From JAFMDF01 sp965222705 (GTDB lineage Bacteria > Bacteroidota > Bacteroidia > Chitinophagales > Saprospiraceae): a stretch of 64,000 nt of DNA. Below, one piece after another: positions 25,896 to 35,461 of this stretch (the first letter of the stretch is position 1; each line of letters begins with the position of its first letter). A model generated the notes under the pieces. That model did no database searches and was not told where the DNA came from. It worked only from the letters and a program-made list of their open reading frames with translations. A program made the translations under genes and the position numbers. The DNA is taken from the NCBI GenBank assembly GCA_965222705.1, contig CBDCUO010000016.1:248001-312000 (forward strand). The letters are read 5' to 3'.

Positions 25896-27746
25896 TTATT
25901 TTTTCGGAAATATCATCTTATGAACTACTTTTTTGCCGTCCACTTCCAGTTGAATTAAATTAAGACCAGGGAAAGTATCTTTTAACGGAATAATATGACG
26001 ACCAGCGGTCATTGGTATATTTTCCAACAAAGTAGCTATTACTTTTCCTTCTTTGTCCAAAACGGCCAAATTGACTGTCCCTGCATTAGGAAGTAAAAGC
26101 TTAATTTGATTATTTCCTTCTTTTGTAAATATGGGCATCAAGTCTATAGATACATATTCTGCCCTTTGTATAGGCCGAAAAAAGCTAGGAGAGCCATTCA
26201 ACTGAATATATTGAGGTACCATCTCTTTTAAGTTCCCCGTTTCGGAGTAATCCCACTCTCTTCGTTCTAATGCCTCAATTTTCAAAGATTTGGGTAAAAG
26301 ATAAGTCGTAGAGATTAACTCATTTTCATCTTGCATAGTGACTGCCCAAAGCACATATCTGTATTCGCCCCCTTCGTTTTTGAAGGCTGCGCCATTTACT
26401 GTTTTCGGAAGGTTTAAACGAGCCGTCTGAGCCACATCATATCGCCACCCATATAAAAAATCTGAAATGGTTTTATAAGCAATCCCCGCTACAGTTGGAG
26501 TGTGCTGATAAGGCTGAACATTTTCTAATGCATAAAATAACCCCATTAGATCATATTCACTGCTAGCTTCTGACAGTTTTTTAGAATCTGCCATTGTGTA
26601 AATATGGTATTGGTGTAGTCCTTCTTTCTGTGCTTCTACTAAAGATTTAATGATGTAATTAACCTGAGCCAATTCGGATCCCATATTATCCGTAAATTGT
26701 TTGCGCGGAACAGTTGTCTCCGTACAAATCCACTCTTTTGCAGGAAACTTTTTACCATCATAACCATATTTTATCAAAACTTCTTCGAATTGTCGTTTTC
26801 GATTGATAAAACCAGCCACCGCTGCGTCAGAATGTCGCTGATATTCAAAGTCCCAAATCTCGTTGCTCCACTGGCGGACACTCCCATCAATATGCGGATA
26901 AGAATGAAAACTCAATACATCGAAATAAGCACCTCCGTTTAAAGGATAATTTGCGGTCACCTTCCCCCCGTCTGGATTGTCCGTATATCTCAAAATTATG
27001 TCCAGAAAGCTTGGATAGCCTAACCCTCCTGTACAAACATATAAAGTCGGATCAATAGATTTAATGACTTCATAACTGATGCGCAAAATTCGATTGTAAT
27101 AATAAGCAGGAGCTTTTAAAGCATAAGAACAAGGAGCGGGAATATTATCCCACCAATTACCGGAGTCTCCCGGATTTTTCCAGGCATTGGAAGCGTAGTC
27201 GAAATCTGGTTCATTCCACACTTCCCAAAATCGAACCTGTCCCTTGTATTGATGGACAACCTTATAAACGTATAAGGCATAATAATTGGAGTCATTTACG
27301 GGAGTACCATCGCTACCGTCATCCCAAATGGGTTCATATAAATTGGCAAAAACAGCCGATTCTACATTTCCTCCCTCCGGACAAAAAATTGTCTTATCTC
27401 GATGTCGGTCGGCCGGATAGCCAATAAAGCCCACATTTTCCGTCATTCCCAATGCTCCATAGCGATCAAATGCTTCTTTCCTGGCGGCATAACCCCATTG
27501 GTCAAAAAAATGCTCAAATAGAGCAGGGCGAACCGAATTGACCCCTACTCCTGGCAAGCCCAATTGCTCCTCTCCTGCAGCAATTTCTGCTAATTGATGA
27601 TCTTGCCAAGGATAATAGTAGCCCATATTGGCACCATACCTAAAATTTCCCTTATAGGGAATAATTTTATCGTTAGCAGTATAATTTATTTGAGAAAAAC
27701 CAATCGCCAACCATAGGAGAAGTAAACAGCAAATAGAATATCGCAT
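25896..27746 (-). CDS. Secreted glycoside hydrolase-like protein (clan GH-A type)
   Basis: About 616 residues from ATG 27746, which starts a compact signal peptide (MRYSICCLLLLWLAIGFSQ); ATG 27767 would add seven residues. The core has a TIM-barrel look: FWEVWNEPDFDY carries the Asn-Glu pair typical of the acid/base in clan GH-A enzymes (for example GH39/GH5-like), and WICTETTVPRK could hold the nucleophile Glu. The last 80 residues resemble a T9SS sorting domain (GRHIIPLKDTFPGLNLIQL) but lack a clear PNP motif. The sugar substrate is not known. No SusCD pair is nearby. Confidence 0.75.
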   Translation of the reverse strand: MRYSICCLLLLWLAIGFSQINYTANDKIIPYKGNFRYGANMGYYYPWQDHQLAEIAAGEEQLGLPGVGVNSVRPALFEHFFDQWGYAARKEAFDRYGALGMTENVGFIGYPADRHRDKTIFCPEGGNVESAVFANLYEPIWDDGSDGTPVNDSNYYALYVYKVVHQYKGQVRFWEVWNEPDFDYASNAWKNPGDSGNWWDNIPAPCSYALKAPAYYYNRILRISYEVIKSIDPTLYVCTGGLGYPSFLDIILRYTDNPDGGKVTANYPLNGGAYFDVLSFHSYPHIDGSVRQWSNEIWDFEYQRHSDAAVAGFINRKRQFEEVLIKYGYDGKKFPAKEWICTETTVPRKQFTDNMGSELAQVNYIIKSLVEAQKEGLHQYHIYTMADSKKLSEASSEYDLMGLFYALENVQPYQHTPTVAGIAYKTISDFLYGWRYDVAQTARLNLPKTVNGAAFKNEGGEYRYVLWAVTMQDENELISTTYLLPKSLKIEALERREWDYSETGNLKEMVPQYIQLNGSPSFFRPIQRAEYVSIDLMPIFTKEGNNQIKLLLPNAGTVNLAVLDKEGKVIATLLENIPMTAGRHIIPLKDTFPGLNLIQLEVDGKKVVHKMIFPKK

Positions 27747-27877
27747 AGCTGAGTGAATATTTAACATTCATGGCAAAACATTATTTTTCCTAATAGGGGG
27801 GAGAAATTAGGCTATAAAGTTGCTAATTCTTTTTTAGAAAAGCAGGAATTATCGGTTATTTTATTTTTTTAATGTTT

Positions 27878-29222
27878 GTAGTGCGAACTAAAGTTTGACC
27901 CATTATTGGCGAATTAAAGTATGGTCCCTAAATTAGAGTTCATTGAAATATTGTTAAACATCCTATTTTCTGATCATGTATTACTCCATTGAAGATCGAA
28001 GACAAGTGATCTTGGAAAAAGAATCTGGAAAAAGTTTAATTCAGATTAGCCAAGAAAGAAAAATGTCATACTCGACCTTAAAGCGTATTTGGCAATCGTA
28101 CAAAAAAAGCGGAGCATCAGGATTAGAACTGAAGTATACTCATTGTGGTCCGAAGGCTCCTAAATACTATCGCATTTATCGTATGAGTACTTGGTTGAAA
28201 AGACGTCATCCCAATTGGGGTGCACCTTATATTTTAACCCTATTACACGACAAATACCCATTAGCAGCACTTCCAACAGCAAGAACTTTACAAAAATGGT
28301 TTAGAGCAAAAGGGTTCAATAAAACTTTTACTATTAGAGAACCCTCTAAAACTTCAGTTGTACAGCAAGTTCATGATTGTTGGCAAATTGATGCCAAAGA
28401 AAAATTGAAATTAGAAGATCAAACTAAAGCCTGCTACTTAACTACTGTTGATGTAAAATCAGGAGCGGTACTTGAAACGCCCGTTTTTCCCCTGCGGAAA
28501 TATTAGCCAGGTATCTCCCTCACAGGTAAAGCAGTATCTGATTAATGCATTTAGCAAATGGGGATTACCTAAAAGTATTCGAGTGGACAACGGGATGCCC
28601 TTGGGCGACCCACAACGAAAGTCGCTTCCGGTTCTTTGCTTATGGCTAGAAGCTATGGGAATTGAAGTGATCTATAATCGTCCACGACGACCTACAGATA
28701 ATGCCAAAGTAGAAAGAATGCAACGTACCACAAAAGACTGGGCAGAGGTTTATTCCTGCAAAGATTACAAGCAATTGCAAAAGCATTTAGATAAAGTTGG
28801 CCTGATTCAAAGAGAAAAGTTTAAGGTAAGCCGCCTCAAAGGAAAAACTCGAAAAGAGTGTTATCCCAAATTGTTTACAAATCAAAGAATTTATAAGGCA
28901 GAGCATTTTAACCCTCAAAGAGCTTTTCAAAGATTAGACAAATGGATCTTTGCTAGAAGAACAAGTAAAATTGGACAATTTACACTATATGGAAATGTGT
29001 ACTATCTAGGAACGAAATTTCCCAAGCAATATGTGTCCGTCAAATTTGACTCCTCTTCAAGCCAATGGAAAGTATCCGATTCAAAAGGTAAATTTATCAA
29101 AGCCTTCAATGCGATTAACTTCGACCAAGAAAATCTATGGAATTTAACAATAAGTCAAAGAACTAGTAAAAAGGGGCAAACTTGAGTTCGCTTCAAATGG
29201 CTTAATCTTTAGTTCGCACTAC
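27878..29222 (+). mobile_element. Insertion sequence with rve-type transposase (IS481-like), complete with ends
   Basis: A 1345-bp element bounded by 16-bp perfect terminal inverted repeats GTAGTGCGAACTAAAG (27878-27893 and, inverted, 29207-29222), with weaker similarity continuing inward. It is flanked by the direct repeat ATGTTT (27872-27877 and 29223-29228), the likely target-site duplication; the boundary could be shifted by one base (TGTA ends, TGTT duplication). It carries one transposase gene, which is frameshifted. It sits just behind the stop codon of the SRAP gene, so the insertion broke no gene. Confidence 0.9.
27976..29185 (+). pseudogene. IS481-like DDE transposase, frameshifted
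   Basis: Two overlapping frames (27976-28506 and 28472-29185) together make one transposase of about 400 residues: an N-terminal helix-turn-helix (SLIQISQERKMSYSTLKRIW) and an integrase catalytic core with Asp in CWQIDAKEK, Asp in IRVDNGMP and Glu in NAKVERMQ. The shift lies at the T5-C4 run 28484-28492; removing one C would read VFPCGNISQV continuously. This is either a point insertion that kills the enzyme, a sequencing error, or a +1 programmed shift. The first two are more likely. Confidence 0.85.
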
Positions 29223-29227
29223 ATGTT

Positions 29228-29917
29228 TTAAAAAAGTAAATTGGGCAGTTCGCCCGGCACTTCTTCTAATAAATCTTTATCATTCTCCCGCACTTTATTT
29301 ACGCGATTTGAAACCCGATATGCTTTCATTAAATCCGCCGGAAATGGTGCAATTATTTGCAACACTTCTCTAGCTGAAAGGTCCATATCCAGCCATATCC
29401 TTTCTTGCTCGGGATACAAAATGGCAGGCATTCGATCATGGATCGCTCTCATTAAAGTATTTGGTGCTTGGGTCAAGATAGTAAAAGTTGAAATAATTTC
29501 TTTCTCTGGGTTTTCCCAGCGCTCCCAGATGCCTGCCACGCTAAAAATATCGGTTTTTGGTAAAATAATGCGATAGGGTATCTTATTTGTTCCTTCTTTC
29601 TTCCATTCATAAAATCCGTCCAGGGGAACCAAACAGCGTTTTTTGTGAATAGATCGAAAGGCTGGCTTTTCCAACACAGTTTCTGACCGGGCATTGATTA
29701 GCCGGCTGCCAATCCGAGTATCTTTTGCCCAAAAAGGAATTAAACCCCATTTGAATAATTGTATCCCCTCGGGTACGTCACTTGTTATAACAGGATGCCA
29801 GTGAGTGGGAGCAATGTTATAGTTAGGTATAGGGCTATTATCACCAAATTTGGCGGATGCCTGATACCGTTTTTCCAATTGCTTAGGGGTTTTTGCCAAA
29901 GTTGCCCTTCCACACAT
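29228..29917 (-). CDS. SRAP-domain protein (YedK/HMCES-like, SOS-associated)
   Basis: 229 residues. Cys2 (MCGRATL) is the residue that forms a thiazolidine cross-link with abasic sites in single-stranded DNA. Other conserved parts are the Asn in LINARSETV, Glu in LVPLDGFYEWK and His in RAIHDRMPAIL, so the active centre is complete. SRAP proteins protect abasic sites from cleavage during replication. The stop codon touches the target duplication of the neighbouring insertion sequence, but the coding sequence is intact. Confidence 0.95.
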   Translation of the reverse strand: MCGRATLAKTPKQLEKRYQASAKFGDNSPIPNYNIAPTHWHPVITSDVPEGIQLFKWGLIPFWAKDTRIGSRLINARSETVLEKPAFRSIHKKRCLVPLDGFYEWKKEGTNKIPYRIILPKTDIFSVAGIWERWENPEKEIISTFTILTQAPNTLMRAIHDRMPAILYPEQERIWLDMDLSAREVLQIIAPFPADLMKAYRVSNRVNKVRENDKDLLEEVPGELPNLLF

Positions 29918-29946
29918 TTTTATAATGGGTTAGATTTAGAAATTTT

Positions 29947-30774
29947 TTATAGCTTTTTTTCTATCCACAATCGGGTATAATCAAAAACCTCTCGTCGTCC
30001 AGGTTCATTATGAATTTCGTGATAAAAACCATCCCATTCCTTATACACAATATCTCCTTGCAAAGCAGTTGCCATATTTTTACTGCCCTCGAACCCCGTT
30101 AGTTTATCTTGATTCCCGTGCATCAATAAAATTGGAATAGAAACTGCCCCGCTATATTGTTTCAACCAATTCGCTGCTTCGATCACAGCCATTCCAGTAG
30201 CTGAAGTAATGCGATTATGCACCAAAGGGTCACTAATATAGCCTTCGACTACTTGCTTATCGCTAGATATAAATTGGGGAGAAACGTTATTATTTTGAGT
30301 GAATTTCGGATAGATCCTCCGCATGATTTTTCCAATCGTAATCAGTAAAGCAGGAGGAGCAGCCGGAAATTCAATAAATGCTCCAGAGCTTATCAGCCCT
30401 TGAATATCGGGCTTTTTTTTCAAAACATAGTTTAAAGAAATATTCCCTCCTAAGCTATGTCCATATAAAAAAATAGGGGTGTCCGAATAGCTTTCTTTGG
30501 CGATTATAAGTAATGTATCAACTTCCTCTAAAAGAGCCCCATAATTAGGAGTATGTCCCCGCTTTCCACCTGATTTTCCATGCCCTCTCCGGTCATAGCC
30601 AATCATAGCGATCTGATACTGAGCAAAATAGTCTGCCAAATGATTATAGCGATTGCAGTGTTCTCCCAAACCATGTACTAGTGCAATAACTGCTTTTGGA
30701 GATTCTATTTTCCATTCTTTAGCATAAATATTTATATTATCCGGTGTCGTCCAATTAAATTCGTTGATAAGCAT
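29947..30774 (-). CDS. Alpha/beta hydrolase, monoacylglycerol lipase-like
   Basis: 275 residues, cytoplasmic (no signal peptide). Motifs of the serine aminopeptidase S33/lysophospholipase group: HGLGEHCNRY (oxyanion region), GYDRRGHGKSGG, nucleophile elbow YGHSLGGN, catalytic Asp in HGNQDKLTG and His in YHEIHNEP. It probably hydrolyses monoacylglycerols or related esters. It lies 30 bp upstream of the SRAP gene on the same strand, so the two may share a transcript. Confidence 0.9.
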   Translation of the reverse strand: MLINEFNWTTPDNINIYAKEWKIESPKAVIALVHGLGEHCNRYNHLADYFAQYQIAMIGYDRRGHGKSGGKRGHTPNYGALLEEVDTLLIIAKESYSDTPIFLYGHSLGGNISLNYVLKKKPDIQGLISSGAFIEFPAAPPALLITIGKIMRRIYPKFTQNNNVSPQFISSDKQVVEGYISDPLVHNRITSATGMAVIEAANWLKQYSGAVSIPILLMHGNQDKLTGFEGSKNMATALQGDIVYKEWDGFYHEIHNEPGRREVFDYTRLWIEKKL

Positions 30775-30942
30775 TTGAAAATTTTAAATCGAAATAAAAG
30801 AAAATATTTTATAAAGAAAAACTTTTGTAAGGATAGATTATGCTTGTTTAGAATTTGAAGCCAAGCAAAATAATCCCCTACTAGTCATTATCGCAACATT
30901 TTCGCTTGTCAGCCGTCTAAAATTTCAAAAATATCAACCGTT

Positions 30943-31464
30943 ATGAAATTAAAATACCTGTCTTTTTTAATTATTCTAATCGTGTTTTTTAATTGCAAAA
31001 ATGAATCAAAAACGACGGATACTGCCATATCTAATAATTCAGCCCAAACAACCCCCACCCAACAAGCCGCTAATGACCAACTCAAACAAGTAAAACCACT
31101 CACAGCACATGCCATCTATTTTTTCACTACTGACTTATGGCATTATGATGCCGCTTTGGTCATTAAAGATCCGGAAAAAAGCAAGTCCTATAATGGAAAA
31201 TGGATCAAGCTCAAACCAGATAATACTTTGGAAACTGCCTATTATGACAATGAACCAATACAAGGAAGCTGGGCGATCAATGAAGCAGATAATGTAATTA
31301 CCATTGTTGAAAATGGGGCGCATCCGACTTATAGCGAATGGGAAATAAAAACGTCCTCTTCTTCTGATAATATAATGATTTGGGTCGGTACGCCTCGTTT
31401 TGGACTTAATAATACGCAAATAAAAATGACCCGACATACTCGAAAACCTTTGCGAAAGGATTAG
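30943..31464 (+). CDS. Lipoprotein of unknown function
   Basis: 173 residues. A lipoprotein signal (lipobox VFFNC, Cys18) and a short Thr/Gln-rich linker (to about residue 50) are followed by a compact, probably all-beta domain of about 110 residues with GKWIKLKPDNTLE and QGSWAIN, which resembles lipocalin-like extracytoplasmic domains. I do not recognise a family. It stands about 100 bp before hemF on the same strand. Confidence 0.7.
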   Translation: MKLKYLSFLIILIVFFNCKNESKTTDTAISNNSAQTTPTQQAANDQLKQVKPLTAHAIYFFTTDLWHYDAALVIKDPEKSKSYNGKWIKLKPDNTLETAYYDNEPIQGSWAINEADNVITIVENGAHPTYSEWEIKTSSSSDNIMIWVGTPRFGLNNTQIKMTRHTRKPLRKD

Positions 31465-31560
31465 GAATGAAAACCAATAAAATGATAATTATATTACAAA
31501 CTTGTTTTCTTTTTCTCAAATAGTCCCTTTATTTTCGCCTATTTTTAAAATAAATGGATT

Positions 31561-32485
31561 ATGCCCGATAAAAATCAAATAGCTGCCTATCTACAAAACC
31601 TCCAAGACAATATTTGTACACAATTGGAAAAAACGGACGGGAAAGGTGTTTTTCAAGAAGACCGTTGGAAAAGACCCGGGGGCGGGGGCGGTCGGACCAG
31701 GGTGATTGAAGGGGCTTTGATAGAAAAAGGAGGGGTTAATTTTTCGGCGGTAGAAGGGGCCTTACCAGAGAAAATAGGTGCCGCATTAAAACTACCCATT
31801 TCTCACTTCTTTGCAACTGGAGTTTCGATTGTTTTGCACCCAGTTAGCCCAATGATGCCCATTATCCACATGAATGTCCGCTATTTTGAAACGGATGCCA
31901 TTACGCCAACCGGACAAGCTACGTCTGACAAAACCTGGTGGTTCGGCGGTGGCATAGATTTAACTCCCCATTATGTGGTCAAAGAAGATGCTCGATTTTT
32001 TCACCAATCGCTAAAAGAGGTTTGCGATAAACATCACCCTGACTATTATCCCACATTCAAAAAGTGGGCGGATGAATATTTCTATCTTAAGCACCGGAAG
32101 GAAAGCCGAGGGATCGGAGGTATTTTTTTTGATCGTTTGAGCGACCAGGACGGATTCACCAAAGAACAACGATTTGCTTTTTTAAAAGACGTAGGAGCAG
32201 TTTTTTGTCCTATTTATTTGCATTTAGTTGCCAAAAACCGGCATCTTTCTTATGGAGAAGACCGAGAAAAACTGGCAGTATTTAAGACGAGGTCGCTACG
32301 TTGAATTCAACCTGGTTTGGGATAAGGGAACCAAATTTGGTCTGGATACAGATGGTAGAACGGAGTCCATTTTGATGAGTATGCCCCCGCAAGCCAACTG
32401 GCTATACAATTATCGGCCAGCAATTGGCAGCCGCGAGGAAGAAACGTTGGCTTTATTGAGAAAGAAAATGGAGTGGCTTAACTAA
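31561..32485 (+). pseudogene. hemF: Oxygen-dependent coproporphyrinogen III oxidase, with one frameshift
   Basis: Converts coproporphyrinogen III to protoporphyrinogen IX in heme synthesis. The N-terminal frame (31561-32304) has GGGGGRTRVIEGA, VSIVLHPVSP and the WWFGGGIDLTPHYV signature; the C-terminal frame, open from 32228, continues with WQYLRRGRYVEFNLVWDKGT and GRTESILMSMPP. The shift falls on the A5 run 32267-32271; with four A's the frame would read REN-WQYLRRGRYV, as in intact HemF. All catalytic parts are present on either side, so a base-calling error is as likely as true inactivation. Combined length is about 307 residues, normal for the family. Confidence 0.9.
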
Positions 32486-32640
32486 CAATAGCCTACCAAC
32501 TATATAATGAGCTTTGGCCTCTTGCGATATAACGCTCATAATTACAAAAACTAAAGATAGAAATCCGATGTATGATATTCCATTAGCTCGACCTTATTTT
32601 TCATTTAGTTAAAGTCGAGTTTAATCTAATAGAATTTTTA

Positions 32641-33453
32641 ATGCTAAAAAGTCCATTGAGGTACCCGGGCGGAAAAAGCAGAGCGATTAAATATATTGCC
32701 CCGCTTATCCCGACATTTGAGGAATTTAGAGAACCTTTTGTAGGAGGGGGGATCTGTATTTTTTTATATAAAACAACAATTTCCCAATAAAAAATACTGG
32801 ATTAATGATTTGTACTATGAGCTTTTTCAATTTTGGTCCAAGAGCCAATCCGAATTAAACAAAGTAGTAAGACAAGTCATTGCATGGAAAAATCAGCATA
32901 AAACAGGAAAGGATTTATATTACTTTTTAATTAAAAACCTAAAAAACTTCTCCGACATAGAAACGGCCAGTGCCTTTTTTATTTTAAATAGAATAACTTT
33001 TTCAGGGACCAGCGAAAGCGGCGGCTATTCCAATCAAGCTTTTCTAAAACGCTTTACAACTTCCAGCTTGAGCGACTTCAACGGATAGATAAAATATTGG
33101 AAGGCACCAAAATAACCAATCTGGACTATCAGAAAATCATCGAAGCAGAAGGAAAAGCCGTATTTATTTTCCTTGACCCCCCTTACTATTCTGCCAGCAA
33201 ATCGGCATTATACGGCAAAAACGGGCATCTACACAAGGGCTTTGACCACCAAAGATTTGCTAATATTATGAAAAAAACAGAACATAAATGGCTAATAACC
33301 TACGACAATAGCAATTATATTAAAGAATTATTTTCCTTTGCTAATATCTTCACATGGGAATTGACCTATGGTATGAGAAACGTCATCAAAAACTCAAAGC
33401 AAAAAGAGAAAGAAATTTTTATTTCAAATTATTTGGGCAAAACAACCATTTGA
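32641..33453 (+). pseudogene. Dam-like DNA adenine N6-methyltransferase, two compensating frameshifts
   Basis: A D12-class adenine methylase. The AdoMet motif is LRYPGGKSRA ... REPFVGGG, and the catalytic motif IV is FLDPPY near the end. Frame 1 runs to the G6 run 32746-32751, where one extra G moves the frame; frame 2 (around TTG 32810, YYELFQFW ... NRITFSGTSESGGYSNQ) holds to about 33070, where one missing G restores frame 1 (ERLQRIDKILEGT). The full product would be about 270 residues. No restriction endonuclease is adjacent, so it looks like an orphan methylase. Whether it is broken or mis-sequenced cannot be decided here. Confidence 0.85.
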
Positions 33454-33712
33454 GTATGGTGATAAAGGTCGAAAATAAGGCCATCGGTCAGCCAAATCTT
33501 TTTTGGCTATCGATCATTTTACAAGTAGGGCAGTTGACTTTTTTCCCAAAAATCCCTGGAACTGCCCTATTTGGAAAAAAAAAAAATCAAGAAAAAAGCT
33601 TTATGGGGTCATCCCAAATTTCATAGCAAACTAACCCTTACTAAGCATGACAAAACAAAAATCGGGAAAGGCTCTAAGAAAACAAAAATAAAGGCTCTTA
33701 TTCAATTTGTAC

Positions 33713-34143
33713 TCATTTTTGAATAGTTTTCAAATATTCAATCAACTGATAAATTTTTTTCGGTACCATTACTTCGTCAATTTTTTCTGATTCGCCAAAT
33801 GCCACCCCCCAAATGGGCATTTCCCGATCGCCATGCCCTGACTTTAGTGCTTCCTGACCATCAATAATCTTATAAATTTCTTCATCTGGGAAAATGCCGT
33901 TTCTTCTTTCACTAATTCGAGTGAGATCGGGTGGCGGAACTTTAAGCATATCAGCCATGGTTCCGTCTCCCTCCTTACCGTGACACATATCACAATAAGA
34001 CACATAAAGCTCCTTGCACCTATTTCTACATCAGATTTAGGAGATTTTGTAGTTTCACAACTGCTTACTACTAAATAGAAAAATGCTGGAAATAACGCAA
34101 CAAATACCCAAGTTTTTTTGGGAGTTGCCTTCTTGTTTTTCAT
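33713..34143 (-). pseudogene. Lipoprotein c-type cytochrome, with one frameshift
   Basis: The N-terminus from ATG 34143 is a lipoprotein signal (lipobox VVSSC, Cys29) and a linker ending DVEIGAR. The rest is in another frame: SYCDMCHGKEGDG with the heme-attachment CxxCH, and a distal Met in REMPIWG as axial ligand, followed by the C-terminal helix IYQLIEYLKTIQK. One extra C near 34012 (plus strand) would join them as GARELYVSYCDMCH. The product would be a monoheme periplasmic cytochrome of about 143 residues. It starts 48 bp after the TonB gene stop and is probably co-transcribed with it. Confidence 0.85.
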
Positions 34144-34190
34144 AATTACATCATATTTAGATTCAATAAAATTATCCACGTCTAAAACTC

Positions 34191-35126
34191 CTAACGCTCT
34201 AATTTAAATTTAACAGGAAGCATAAATTGGACATTTACCTTTTTTCCTCTCTGCTGACCAGGAATCCAATCGCCCGCTTCTTTATTCATTAAATTCACTA
34301 CGCGCAATGCTTCTTCTCCACACCCTCCGCCTATATTCCGAACAATTTGAGCCTTCCTGATTTTTCCCTTTGTATCTATCACAAATTGAATGACTGCTGT
34401 CCCTTCAATTCCATTCTCTCTGGCAGGACCAGGATATCGAATATTTTTATAAATGAATTCTAACATTTTTTTGTCTGCGCATTGTTTTTTTATTTCTTTC
34501 TCTTTGATAGATTCGCACCCGGGGAAACGAGGCATCTCTTCTACTATTCTAAAAATTTCTACGAACTCTTCTTCTGGTGGCGGTGGTGGCGGCGGCGGTG
34601 GCGGTGCTACTTCTTTTTTTACTGGAGTTGGAGGTGGCACATACGCAACTTCTGTTTTTTCATCAATGCTTTGATCTAAAAACTCTATATCTTCTTCTTC
34701 CAAAAACTCTTCGTTTGGGACTTCTTCAATAACTGGTGGCGGCGGTGGCGGTGGCAGCGGCGGCGGTTCAGCAGTTCTTGGGGGTTCAATTTCAAATTCT
34801 TCTTCTATGGTTAACGCCTCTTCAGGAATTATTACTTCTTCTTCATAGGTAGTGTAATTTATGGCTAATAATACCGTCCCTAAGGCAAATAAAAAACTCG
34901 CTTTCAAATAATAACCACTAGACCTAAAAGGATCTACTTCTGGATATTTATTTCTACCAATAATTGGCGAAGCGTATTTTACCTGCGTGTTTTTAACAGC
35001 TAAACGCTCTTTAGAAATTTTTTCATAATAATACTTCCCAAAAAAAATAATACCTACTATCAAAATGATAATGATAATGAAGCAGCAGAGGAGTGTAGAG
35101 GGGCTAATAAAAATGTCAAAATTCAT
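34191..35126 (-). CDS. TonB-family energy transducer
   Basis: 311 residues. Two N-terminal hydrophobic segments (CFIIIIILIVGIIFFG; ASFLFALGTVLLAINY) are followed by a long acidic/proline-rich periplasmic spacer with runs of 7-10 prolines (about residues 115-195) and a TonB C-terminal domain: IRYPGPARENGIEGTAVIQF, WIPGQQRGKKVNVQFMLPV. TonB transmits proton-motive force to outer-membrane receptors. No ExbB/ExbD genes are nearby. The GGT/GGC triplet tracts coding for the prolines (34573-34608, 34736-34768) are the longest simple repeats in the window. Confidence 0.92.
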   Translation of the reverse strand: MNFDIFISPSTLLCCFIIIIILIVGIIFFGKYYYEKISKERLAVKNTQVKYASPIIGRNKYPEVDPFRSSGYYLKASFLFALGTVLLAINYTTYEEEVIIPEEALTIEEEFEIEPPRTAEPPPLPPPPPPPVIEEVPNEEFLEEEDIEFLDQSIDEKTEVAYVPPPTPVKKEVAPPPPPPPPPPEEEFVEIFRIVEEMPRFPGCESIKEKEIKKQCADKKMLEFIYKNIRYPGPARENGIEGTAVIQFVIDTKGKIRKAQIVRNIGGGCGEEALRVVNLMNKEAGDWIPGQQRGKKVNVQFMLPVKFKLER

Positions 35127-35461
35127 GATTGCTGGATTTTAGTCATCAAACTTTTCTCTAAGAAGCCTTTTAAAACATGGTAGAGAATATACTTTTTAGC
35201 AGTAGAAAGCGCATTCCGTCCAGATATCAAGTATCCTTGTAAAAGCTCAAACTACACCTTAAATTATTTGCCTTTCCAGCTTTATCCAATGATTATAGTC
35301 ATATAGAAGCAATGATTTTTATCAATAAGAAAGGGCATTAAAACCGAAGTCTGTTGTAAGGGATTTGGAGAAGGGATAATATTAGCGAGTTAGTCAGAAA
35401 GGGTATGAGAGAATTTATGTAATTGAGATTAATTAGGCACTCATTTTTGGCAAATTTTGGT
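35127..35461. other. Intergenic region without a recognised gene
   Basis: 335 bp between the TonB gene start and the end of the phosphopantetheinyl transferase gene. I see no convincing reading frame, hairpin terminator or promoter motif. It probably contains the TonB promoter. Confidence 0.5.

Noticed and set aside
31561..32485. Programmed frameshifting in hemF
   Set aside because: HemF is made from one frame in every family member I know; the A5 run lacks the needed context, so an indel is the better reading.
32641..33453. Restriction-modification system around the methylase
   Set aside because: No endonuclease or specificity gene lies within several kilobases; neighbours are hemF and a cytochrome.
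33454..33712. Plus-strand frame after the methylase gene
   Set aside because: Begins inside the methylase in another frame and ends in an A-rich run; no family or start signal.
34453..34679. Glycine-rich frames on the plus strand
   Set aside because: They are the complement of the proline runs in the TonB gene, not genes.
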